Of a stretch of 7,365 nt of DNA, positions 1 to 4,922 are shown in pieces (the first letter of the stretch is position 1; each line of letters opens with the position of its first letter). The notes under the pieces are model-generated. The model saw only the letters and a program-made list of their open reading frames with translations. It made no database searches and was not told where the DNA came from. The stretch is from an uncultured Bacteroidales bacterium. Lineage in GTDB: Bacteria; Bacteroidota; Bacteroidia; Bacteroidales; UBA932. The stretch lies in the NCBI GenBank assembly GCA_947305045.1, contig CAMZCW010000114.1:1-7365 (forward strand), given 5' to 3'. The position numbers and the translations under genes were made by a program.

Positions 1-716
1 ACCACGGGCGGCTCCTCCCAGAAGAGCGACCAGTACAGGTCGCGGAACTCGCCCCGCTGCCAAGCCTGCACCAGCTCCTCCAGAGGGGCATCGGCACCGG
101 CAGGGTCATACGATGATTTGAGGTCGTTTTCGAACATTTTGGCGACGCCCTGCCAGAAGATGGCCGCAGCGCCGTTCTTGTAATTCTTGATGATGTCGTA
201 GGGCGGAACGCCGGTTTCCCGGTCGATGAGTTTGAGCAGCACCGCCCCCTGCTGGATGGACATCTCGCGCAGCGCCCCCTCGAAATCACGGAAAAGGTCC
301 TTCTGGATGGCCGATATGTATCGGCTCTTCCGGAAAGCGCCGTAGTGCTCCGCGTTGAGCGTGCTGTCAATCTGCTCCTTTAAGACGCCCGAGGCCTGCG
401 CATACGGGTACACGCGGGCGAAGCGCCACACCAGCTTGTAATACTGGCGCCACTGCTTGTCGGTGGTTCTTTTGCTCCGGCTCAGGATGTACACGGCCGG
501 GAGACGGTCCAGGTAGGTGGTATCGCCGTCTTTGACCACCATGCGCATGTTGCCGCCGGTGCTATGGCCTGCCTCCGCGCTCACCTGGGTGCGTGCCATC
601 GCCTCCTGGCGTGCCCGGGCCCTTTCCATAGCGCGGCGCACGTGATTCTGTGCCGATGCCCCCAGCGGAACAACGGCCAGCAACGCTGCCAGCAGGATAT
701 GACGGATGATTTTCAC
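1..716 (-). CDS. DUF4294-like secreted protein (C-terminus cut by window edge)
   Basis: A reading frame of 238 codons runs off the left edge without a stop. It starts with GTG at 716. Residues 1-22 form a signal peptide (K2, R5, then a Leu/Ala-rich core ending G-A-S-A before Q23), so the product is probably exported to the periplasm or envelope. Family-like features are DKQWRQYYKLVWRFARVYPY (86-105) and the block VLLKLIDRETG followed by YDIIKNYKNG and FWQGVAKMFENDLK (about 159-200). I match these from memory to the Bacteroidetes family DUF4294, whose role is unknown to me. The GTG start is chosen because the promoter at 722-753 lies just upstream; the in-frame ATG at about 761 is upstream of that promoter and would not be on its transcript. 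The family call is fairly secure; no function can be given. Confidence 0.78.
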   Translation of the reverse strand, partial: MKIIRHILLAALLAVVPLGASAQNHVRRAMERARARQEAMARTQVSAEAGHSTGGNMRMVVKDGDTTYLDRLPAVYILSRSKRTTDKQWRQYYKLVWRFARVYPYAQASGVLKEQIDSTLNAEHYGAFRKSRYISAIQKDLFRDFEGALREMSIQQGAVLLKLIDRETGVPPYDIIKNYKNGAAAIFWQGVAKMFENDLKSSYDPAGADAPLEELVQAWQRGEFRDLYWSLFWEEPPV

Positions 717-721
717 GACTG

Positions 722-753
722 CAAAGGTAACACTTTGCAAAAAGTTTACCAAA
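722..753 (-). promoter_or_regulatory. Bacteroidetes-type promoter of the DUF4294-like gene
   Basis: Read on the minus strand, TTTG at 753-750 is followed by 20 nt and then TACCTTTG at 729-722, an exact match to the Bacteroidetes -7 consensus TAnnTTTG with the usual 19-21 nt spacing. Only 5 nt separate the -7 box from the GTG at 716, so the transcript is expected to be leaderless or nearly so. Confidence 0.75.
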
Positions 754-767
754 CCCGCCATGCCCCT

Positions 768-857
768 CCCTGTCATCCCGAGCCGTCCCTGTCATCCCGA
801 GCCATCCCTGTCATCCCGAGCCGTCCCTGTCATCCCGAGCGAAGCCGAGGGATCCCC
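768..857 (+). repeat. Four-unit 19-nt tandem array ending in a GTCAT hairpin
   Basis: The unit CCCTGTCATCCCGAGCCGT occurs at 768-786, 787-805 (one change, A for G) and 806-824, and a fourth unit at 825-843 diverges at its end. Only the last unit continues into the full palindromic form: ATCCC at 832-836 pairs with GGGAT at 849-853 around GAGCGAAGCCGA. Units 1-3 therefore look like repeated left arms of one hairpin element. This resembles the short GTCATCC(C/T)GAGCGAAG...GGATC repeat seen between genes in many Bacteroidetes. It sits 15 nt upstream of the promoter of the leftward gene. Confidence 0.85.
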
Positions 858-891
858 TCCCGCCCCTTTCCCCACTTCCTACACAGATTAC

Positions 892-1020
892 GTGGCGGTT
901 AAGTTGTTGAATTACAGTGTATTATACGATAATCCTCGTTCGATTTTTGAACGAGGATTTTTCCGGAAAGCATTGATAGTCAGTACGTTAATAATCACTA
1001 GCCGATACAGACCTGCACCA
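892..1020. repeat. Dispersed intergenic element, copy 1
   Basis: This 129-nt block aligns without gaps to 2944-3072, with 83 of 129 positions identical by hand count. It starts with GTGGCGGTTAAGT, has a palindromic core 39 nt later (931-959), and ends with GCCGATACAGACCTGCACCA at 1001-1020. The ends and core are well conserved while the interior varies, mostly by substitution. It lies downstream of the leftward C69 gene. No convincing protein is encoded. It could be a structured RNA 3' region, a terminator family, or a small non-autonomous mobile element. Confidence 0.8.
931..965. terminator. Perfect 11-bp hairpin in element copy 1, possible terminator
   Basis: AATCCTCGTTC at 931-941 pairs perfectly with GAACGAGGATT at 949-959 around the 7-nt loop GATTTTT. 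On the plus strand a short T run follows (to 962). On the minus strand, where the only transcription unit to end here lies (the C69 gene, 134 nt away), the tail is ATCGTATAAT, a poor U-tract. It may still form a 3' end for the C69 transcript, but its assignment as a terminator is tentative. Confidence 0.45.
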
Positions 1021-1094
1021 TTGACCGCACTGACCTGCTCCAGTCACCCTACTGACCTGCTCCAAACACCCTGCGGACCTACACCGCGTACGCT
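1007..1094. repeat. 22-nt tandem repeat, four degenerate units
   Basis: Units at 1007-1028, 1029-1050, 1051-1072 and 1073-1094 share the core GACCTGC(T/A)CCA followed by a C-rich half ending in ACCCT or similar. Units 2 and 3 differ at only two positions; unit 4 is the most diverged and reaches into the last codon of the C69 gene. Unit 1 overlaps the conserved right end of element copy 1, so the array may have grown by duplication of that end. A two-unit relic of the same motif follows element copy 2 at 3059-3095. Confidence 0.8.
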
Positions 1095-2769
1095 ACTGCA
1101 CCAGTTCTTTCCGCACGTAGCGCTCCCCGGTGGCCTGCAGCACAGCGTCTACAAAGGCGGGAGCATAGGCGGGAGAAGTGTGGCGGCCGGGAACAATCTC
1201 GCCGTCCTTGGACGGGCGCATAATCTGGTCGTTATGCTTGACGATGAGCAGCTTGGCCAGTTTGTCCCAGCGCTGCATCATGCGGTCCGTGTAAGCAAGG
1301 GTCTTGTCCGTCAGATAGTCGGACAGCTCGCCGGCGGTAAGCCCGGCGGCATGTTCTTCCACCACGGCCTGATCGGACTCGAAGTAGTCTTCCAGCTCGG
1401 TCTGGGCTTCCAGAAGGTCCGGGTACATGGCGCTCCAGCGCGGATAAACCATGTTGGCCACCCAGTTGCACATCCAGAAGGCGCTGTCGAAGGAAAACTC
1501 GGTGATGCTGTTGTTCTCCCGGCGGAACGGCTCCGGAATCCGGTTGATGCCGCAGTACACCGGCACATAGGCCACCATGGTGGCGTCGTCCAGGTTAAAA
1601 TACGTAATGCCGCCCAGGGCGTCCGGCAACCAGGAACGCATGCGGCATACCATGGTGAGGCCGCTCTGCTGGCAGCCGATGGGCCGTTCGCGGAACATGG
1701 GCGTGCCGTCGGGGGCCTGGAAGTTCAGCGGCTGGTTGCGGTAGGGCGACGCCCAGGGACCGGCGCTGATATCGCTTGTCATGTCCAGGGCGGTGCCTTC
1801 GTAGTGGTCGCGCATGTCCCGCTGGATGTCGCGGTAGCTCACGGGGGCATCCGGCTTAATCCACAGCGGCAGTTCGTCGTGCTCGCGCAAGTCCCCGTTC
1901 AAGAAAGGCAAATAGCTGTCCATCACTTCCTTGGAGTAGTGGCGCCGATAAAAACTCCACACGCGGGCCTCGCAGTAGCGGATGGCGCCCCAGTCCAGCG
2001 GACCGTAGGCTTCGCGGAAGCTGAAATCGGCATCGGCCCCGTCAAAATAACCCATTTCGCGGGCAAAGGAGATGACGTCTGCGCTGTACATGGTGTCGCC
2101 GTCCTTGGTCACGCAGAAGCCCAGCTTCTTGTCCACCTTCTTGGCTTGCGGGAACTGACGGATGCGGCTGGCGTTGGCATACGCACAAATGTGATCGTCC
2201 GGGACGCGGCGGGCCACCCAGACTGCACCCACGCGGCCCGGCCCCTTGCCGATAAGCTCCATGATCCAGGCCTCTTCCTTGTCGCAGACGGCAAACGACT
2301 CGCCGGTTTCGCTGTAGCCATATTCCTGCACCAGTGCGTGCATGACGGCGATGGCTTCCCGTGCCGATGCCGACCGCTGCAACGCCAGGTGCATAAGAGC
2401 GAAATAGTCCAGCGCCCCGTCCGGGTTGCGGAGCTCTTTGCGGCCTCCCCAGGTGGTTTCCATGATGGAAACCTGCTTCTCGTTCATCAGGCCGGTGACG
2501 GCATACGTATAAGGGGCCTGTGCAATGTAATGCACGATGGAAGGGTCCCTCCTGCCGCGCACGATCACCTTTTCGCCGGGTTCATGCTTTCCGGGGGCCG
2601 AATAGCTGAGCGACCTGGCAGAGCCGAAGCTGTCGCAGTTATAGGTGCAAATGACGCTCCCGTCCACGGAAGCTTTTTTCCCGACGATGAGGTTGGTGCA
2701 GGAGTCTGCATGCTGGGTGCCTGCGAGCAGGCAGGCGGCCATAATGGCCAGAGTGACAAGTTTTTTCAT
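1093..2769 (-). CDS. Secreted C69-family dipeptidase (N-terminal nucleophile hydrolase)
   Basis: This 558-aa protein is a peptidase family C69 member, the group that includes Lactobacillus dipeptidase PepD; it probably cleaves small peptides outside the cytoplasm. Residues 1-23 are a signal peptide (MKKLVTLAIMAACLLAG...ADS). Cleavage would expose Cys24 in CTNLIVGKKASVDGS (24-38), the expected N-terminal nucleophile. The signal end A-D-S-C is not a lipobox, so a soluble periplasmic or secreted enzyme is more likely than a lipoprotein. Other family-typical blocks are NEKQVSIMETTWGGR (96-110) and GESFAVCDKEEAWIMEL (156-172), followed by GKGPGR...VARRVPDD. The length is normal for Bacteroidales members. 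It appears monocistronic, with its own promoter at 2774-2804 and repeat-filled gaps on both sides. The family call is secure; substrate specificity is not visible. Confidence 0.92.
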   Translation of the reverse strand: MKKLVTLAIMAACLLAGTQHADSCTNLIVGKKASVDGSVICTYNCDSFGSARSLSYSAPGKHEPGEKVIVRGRRDPSIVHYIAQAPYTYAVTGLMNEKQVSIMETTWGGRKELRNPDGALDYFALMHLALQRSASAREAIAVMHALVQEYGYSETGESFAVCDKEEAWIMELIGKGPGRVGAVWVARRVPDDHICAYANASRIRQFPQAKKVDKKLGFCVTKDGDTMYSADVISFAREMGYFDGADADFSFREAYGPLDWGAIRYCEARVWSFYRRHYSKEVMDSYLPFLNGDLREHDELPLWIKPDAPVSYRDIQRDMRDHYEGTALDMTSDISAGPWASPYRNQPLNFQAPDGTPMFRERPIGCQQSGLTMVCRMRSWLPDALGGITYFNLDDATMVAYVPVYCGINRIPEPFRRENNSITEFSFDSAFWMCNWVANMVYPRWSAMYPDLLEAQTELEDYFESDQAVVEEHAAGLTAGELSDYLTDKTLAYTDRMMQRWDKLAKLLIVKHNDQIMRPSKDGEIVPGRHTSPAYAPAFVDAVLQATGERYVRKELVQ

Positions 2770-2773
2770 GTTG

Positions 2774-2804
2774 CCAAGTTACGGAATTGTTGGCACTTTT
2801 GCAA
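2774..2804 (-). promoter_or_regulatory. Promoter of the C69 dipeptidase gene
   Basis: On the minus strand, TTG at 2804-2802 is followed by 20 nt and TAACTTGG at 2781-2774, which has one mismatch to TAnnTTTG. The ATG begins 4 nt after the box, so the 5' leader is absent or only a few bases. Confidence 0.6.
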
Positions 2805-2873
2805 GAAGATGCCTTGCATCATGCCCGGCTCCTCGTCCCGCCCCGCCCTCGGCCTTTTACGCTGGCGCGGATT

Positions 2874-2927
2874 TGCCGCGATTGCATCAGCACCCATCTC
2901 TGAAGCCATTATTTTGCAATCGCGGCA
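2874..2927. repeat. 13-bp perfect inverted repeat with a 28-nt loop
   Basis: TGCCGCGATTGCA at 2874-2886 is the exact reverse complement of TGCAATCGCGGCA at 2915-2927. The 28-nt loop is mixed in composition and there is no T run, so it is not a standard terminator. It lies about 70 nt upstream of the C69 promoter. It could be an operator, a structured RNA in the 3' region of the leftward operon, or a mobile element remnant. Confidence 0.75.
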
Positions 2928-2943
2928 TACGTAAGACGACGAG

Positions 2944-3072
2944 GTGGCAGCTAAGTAATTGACACTCAGCGAAATGCCGGAAAATCCTCGTCGCAAAATT
3001 GAACGAGGATTATACAGGAAGTGACTGTGGAACAGGGAGTTAGCGGCCACCGGCCGATGCAGACCTGCGCCA
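2944..3072. repeat. Dispersed intergenic element, copy 2
   Basis: This is the second copy of the element at 892-1020, in the same orientation. It starts with GTGGCAGCTAAGT, reaches the AATCCTCG core 39 nt later, and its GCCGATGCAGACCTGCGCCA end begins exactly 70 nt after the core start, the same spacing as in copy 1. Like copy 1 it lies 3' of a leftward transcription unit, here the nitroreductase operon, and upstream of the next leftward gene. Confidence 0.8.
2979..3011 (-). terminator. Hairpin in element copy 2, possible terminator of the leftward operon
   Basis: AATCCTCGT at 2983-2991 pairs with ACGAGGATT at 3003-3011 over 9 bp, with an 11-nt loop. Read leftward, the right arm is followed by a short run of T (GGATTTTCC). 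It lies about 215 nt beyond the stop of the PPC gene, and the T run is only four long, so termination here is possible but weakly supported. Confidence 0.4.
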
Positions 3073-3100
3073 GGACCACATCGATTAGTGCTCCAGGGCC

Positions 3101-3213
3101 GGAGAGGCCCGGTCGAAGCCGGACATGACGATGAATCGGGCACGCCGGGCAAAGCCGGGCGGGACGAGGAGAAGCGGGCGGGGAAGGCCACGCCGGGCAA
3201 GGCCTGGCGTGAC
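3101..3213 (-). repeat. Three degenerate GTCAT-type hairpin repeats
   Basis: On the minus strand three similar units follow the PPC stop codon. The first spans 3213-3189 (GTCACGCC AGGCCTTGCCC GGCGTG, 6-bp outer stem). The second spans 3166-3138 (CGTCCCGCCCGGC TTT GCCCGGCGTG). The third spans 3129-3101 (GTCATGTCCGG CTTCGA CCGGGC). All share the plan GTCAY, GC stem, CTT-containing loop, GC stem, as does the array at 768-857 in the opposite orientation. They probably belong to one degenerate family of intergenic palindromes and would fold in the 3' untranslated part of the operon transcript. Confidence 0.6.
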
Positions 3214-3225
3214 GGCGGCCCTCCC

Positions 3226-3654
3226 CTAGAACTGGTACAGGTTAATCCCGGTCTGGGGGTCAGCGTATCGGCCCACGAAGGCGTCCGGGAAGGCCTCCAC
3301 ATACAGCTCGCAGGCGCCGTTGATGTAGGCGGTAAGCAGGTGCCCGCCGATGCAGGTGTAGTCCCGGCGACTGGCGGTAATGTGCAGGTGCAAGTAGGGC
3401 TTGCCGTCCTTCTGGGAGATATTTCCCGTGAGGTTGGTGATTTCCATCTGCTCGGTAAAGGTTTTGTCCACGTACTTGAGGGTGTTCGGATCCAGGAAGC
3501 GGAACGTGGCTTCAGAAACGGCACCCAGGCCCACAATGTTCCCGGCCAGGATCCCCTTCTCCGCGCAAAAAGCCGCAATAGCGGCCGATACTTCCACATG
3601 GTTGTCCAGACTCAGGACATACACATTTTCCTTAACTTGCTTGTACTTATACAT
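3226..3654 (-). CDS. PPC/DUF296 domain protein
   Basis: The 142-aa protein is one PPC (DUF296) domain, the fold found alone in many bacterial proteins and joined to AT-hooks in plant AHL proteins. No AT-hook, signal peptide or membrane segment is visible, so it is probably cytoplasmic. Key features are EITNLTGNIS (71-80, matching the strand-plus-loop typical of the family) and KPYLHLHITASRRD (85-98) followed by IGGHLL (102-107). His89, His91 and His105 fit a metal site of the kind reported in some bacterial PPC proteins. The start ATG overlaps the previous gene's last codons by 8 nt (ATGTATAA), which implies translational coupling. Bacterial members are often annotated as DNA-binding, but there is little in the sequence to support that here, and the true substrate or ligand is unknown. 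Confidence 0.88.
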   Translation of the reverse strand: MYKYKQVKENVYVLSLDNHVEVSAAIAAFCAEKGILAGNIVGLGAVSEATFRFLDPNTLKYVDKTFTEQMEITNLTGNISQKDGKPYLHLHITASRRDYTCIGGHLLTAYINGACELYVEAFPDAFVGRYADPQTGINLYQF

Positions 3655-3955
3655 ATTCGATATCGGTTAAATCCAACTCATTGGGCGGCAGGTTCCAGCC
3701 CGGGGAAAAGAAAAAGCGAAAGCCCCGCAGCTCCGAGGGAATCCGGTTCAGGAAGGCCAGCTTAGGTTCCCCGTAGTCCCCGGAACTGCCGTACAGCGTC
3801 ATGGTGCGGGCGGCATCGTCCTTGAGGTACCACCCTCCCCCATGCACCTTCACATAACCCTGCACCAGGTCCTTGTGCTGGCCCACCAGGCCATACACAA
3901 AAGTGCCCACCAGCGGCTGTTCAGGAGAGGAAACCAGGATAAACTTGGGATGCAT
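3647..3955 (-). CDS. Conserved-looking hypothetical protein, 102 aa
   Basis: I do not recognise a named family. The protein is 102 aa, has no signal peptide or membrane helix, and is probably cytoplasmic. Its central part is the most distinctive: VKVHGGGWYLKDDAARTMTL (about 36-55), then YGSSGDYGEPKL, which looks like a beta-rich Gly-Gly-Gly-Trp motif. The C-terminal part is aromatic (GFRFFFSPGWNLPPNE). That it is a real gene is supported by its position: the start lies 4 nt after the nitroreductase stop, and its end overlaps the PPC start by 8 nt. It is therefore the middle member of a three-gene operon. Its function may concern the same substrate as its neighbours, but that is only inference. 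Confidence 0.8.
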   Translation of the reverse strand: MHPKFILVSSPEQPLVGTFVYGLVGQHKDLVQGYVKVHGGGWYLKDDAARTMTLYGSSGDYGEPKLAFLNRIPSELRGFRFFFSPGWNLPPNELDLTDIEYV

Positions 3956-3959
3956 GGGC

Positions 3960-4586
3960 TCAAATTATCAAGTCTTCCACCGACAGTTTTGGCACATAAT
4001 GCACGCCATCCTTCCGGTAATAGCTTAACGCATCCGGCGAGGCGCCCGGCACCAGAAATACGGTTTCCGCCGGCTTTCCCAGGCCGATCACCGCCATCGG
4101 CTCCAACCTCAGCCCCAACGCATCACGAAGCGCCTCCCGCTGGAAGTTCAGAATAAAAATCCCGCCCAAGCCCATCTCCACGGCCTTGAGCAGCATACTC
4201 TGCGCGGCAATCCCCAGGTCCATATCCACCACCCGGTCCTCCAGCACGGCGCTGCACACCACAATATAGGCCGATGGCTCCATCCCCGGATGCGGCAAAT
4301 GCTCCTGCGGCAGCGCTGCGCCCAGCTTCACCAGCGGGTGCACCAAGGTGGTATCGGCCCCGCAAACCAGACGGAAACGCAGGGGTTGCCGATTCATCCC
4401 CGACGCCACCAGCGGCACCACCCCCACCAGTTCCCGGAGTTGTGCTTCGGACACCGCACCCGAAAAGCCCCGGTAACTGCGATTCCTGCGCAGCAGCGTA
4501 TCCAGCGAAAGGTGGTTCCGCCGGACCACCGTCTTTTGCGCGTGTGCCAGTTCCTCCTGGCGTTTTTCCAGATAATTATCGGCCAT
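3960..4586 (-). CDS. Nitroreductase-family FMN oxidoreductase
   Basis: The 208-aa product is a nitroreductase-like flavoprotein, expected to bind FMN as a dimer and reduce a substrate with NAD(P)H. Visible motifs are RRNRSYRGF (33-41, FMN phosphate binding), SGMNRQPLRF (62-71, the usual S-x-N-x-Q-P motif), a DLGIAAQSMLLKAVEMGLGG segment in the middle (helix typical of the family), and AVIGLGKPAE near the end. The N-terminus MADNYLEKRQEE is typical of Bacteroidales members. The frame stays open up to an ATG at 4664, but that start lies upstream of the promoter at 4603-4634, so the ATG at 4586 is chosen. It is the first gene of a three-gene operon, with 4 nt to the next. The natural substrate cannot be told from the sequence. 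Confidence 0.92.
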   Translation of the reverse strand: MADNYLEKRQEELAHAQKTVVRRNHLSLDTLLRRNRSYRGFSGAVSEAQLRELVGVVPLVASGMNRQPLRFRLVCGADTTLVHPLVKLGAALPQEHLPHPGMEPSAYIVVCSAVLEDRVVDMDLGIAAQSMLLKAVEMGLGGIFILNFQREALRDALGLRLEPMAVIGLGKPAETVFLVPGASPDALSYYRKDGVHYVPKLSVEDLII

Positions 4587-4602
4587 AACGTGCTTCTTTC
4601 TA

Positions 4603-4634
4603 CAAAAGTAAGGATTATTCGCGGAAATAGCAAA
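4603..4634 (-). promoter_or_regulatory. Promoter of the nitroreductase operon
   Basis: On the minus strand TTTG at 4634-4631 is followed by exactly 20 nt and TACTTTTG at 4610-4603, a full match to TTTG / TAnnTTTG. The leader to the ATG at 4586 is about 10-16 nt. This is the best promoter in the window and decides the start of the nitroreductase. Confidence 0.82.
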
Positions 4635-4702
4635 GGGTCTCCAGCTGGTCAAAAGTCCACCCATTATAATTATTTTTCACCCGCGCGAGCGTGTAAAACC
4701 CG

Positions 4703-4710
4703 TAATTTTG
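4703..4710 (+). promoter_or_regulatory. Candidate -7 box for the small-protein/lipoprotein operon
   Basis: TAATTTTG matches TAnnTTTG and lies 40 nt upstream of the ATG at 4751. No TTG is found at the usual 19-21 nt distance upstream (the sequence there is GC-rich), so the promoter may need an activator or another sigma factor. It is divergent from the nitroreductase promoter. Confidence 0.5.
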
Positions 4711-4750
4711 CGGACACTAAAATTTGAGAAGAAAAACCAACATTACTATT

Positions 4751-4903
4751 ATGATCCCGAAAAAATTTTACATTGAGCCCCGGGCATCTGTCCTAGACGT
4801 TCAAAGCGAGGCCGTCATCTGCCAGAGCGGCCTTCAGACGCTCGACCCCAACGGTATTGAGCAAGGTTCCGTTATCCCGGATACTACTTTCGACCTGTTG
4901 TAA
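4751..4903 (+). CDS. Small 50-aa protein preceding the fimbrillin-like lipoprotein
   Basis: The frame MIPKKFYIEPRASVLDVQSE... ends QGSVIPDTTFDLL and is 50 aa long. It has no signal peptide or membrane segment. Its plan (basic start with K-K-F-Y-I-E-P, then V-L-D-V-Q-S-E and a C-Q-S-G turn, acidic tail) resembles short proteins that I recall in front of surface lipoprotein genes in Bacteroidales, usually unnamed. It is supported as a gene by its start after an A-rich leader, a -7 box at 4703-4710, and a stop only 19 nt before the MKKH start of the lipoprotein. It could be a true small protein, perhaps a partner of the lipoprotein, or a leader peptide affecting its translation. No function is known to me. 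Confidence 0.65.
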   Translation: MIPKKFYIEPRASVLDVQSEAVICQSGLQTLDPNGIEQGSVIPDTTFDLL

Positions 4904-4922
4904 CCCTCTTACGATGACAATT

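Noticed and set aside
716..763. Upstream in-frame ATG for the DUF4294-like gene
   Set aside because: It would add 15 residues before a normal signal peptide and lies upstream of the consensus promoter at 722-753.
768..843. Possible CRISPR array
   Set aside because: The 19-nt units are directly adjacent with no spacers and no cas genes are in view.
706..2934. A 742-codon open frame on the plus strand across the C69 gene and both flanking gaps
   Set aside because: It is antisense to a clear C69 dipeptidase with signal peptide, catalytic Cys and promoter. Its product is His/Gly/Val-rich low-complexity sequence with no domain, and it reads through the tandem repeats and hairpins. It reflects GC-rich codons on the other strand.
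2766..3599. A 277-codon minus-strand frame overlapping the PPC gene and the repeat region
   Set aside because: It overlaps the PPC gene in another frame and then translates element copy 2 and the hairpin cluster, giving Pro/Arg/Ser-rich sequence. Its resemblance to the translated copy 1 (NPRSI...RGF) comes from the shared palindrome, not from a protein.
3088..3765. A 225-codon plus-strand frame
   Set aside because: It is antisense to the PPC and 102-aa genes, with no signal, promoter or recognisable domain.
4587..4664. Longer nitroreductase start at 4664
   Set aside because: The added 26 residues do not look like a nitroreductase N-terminus and their codons lie across the promoter; MADNYLEKR at 4586 is the family-like start.
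4587..4750. Invertible promoter between the nitroreductase and lipoprotein operons
   Set aside because: Phase-variable promoters are common for Bacteroidales surface genes, so I looked for inverted repeats on both sides of the -7 box, but found no pair longer than a few bases.
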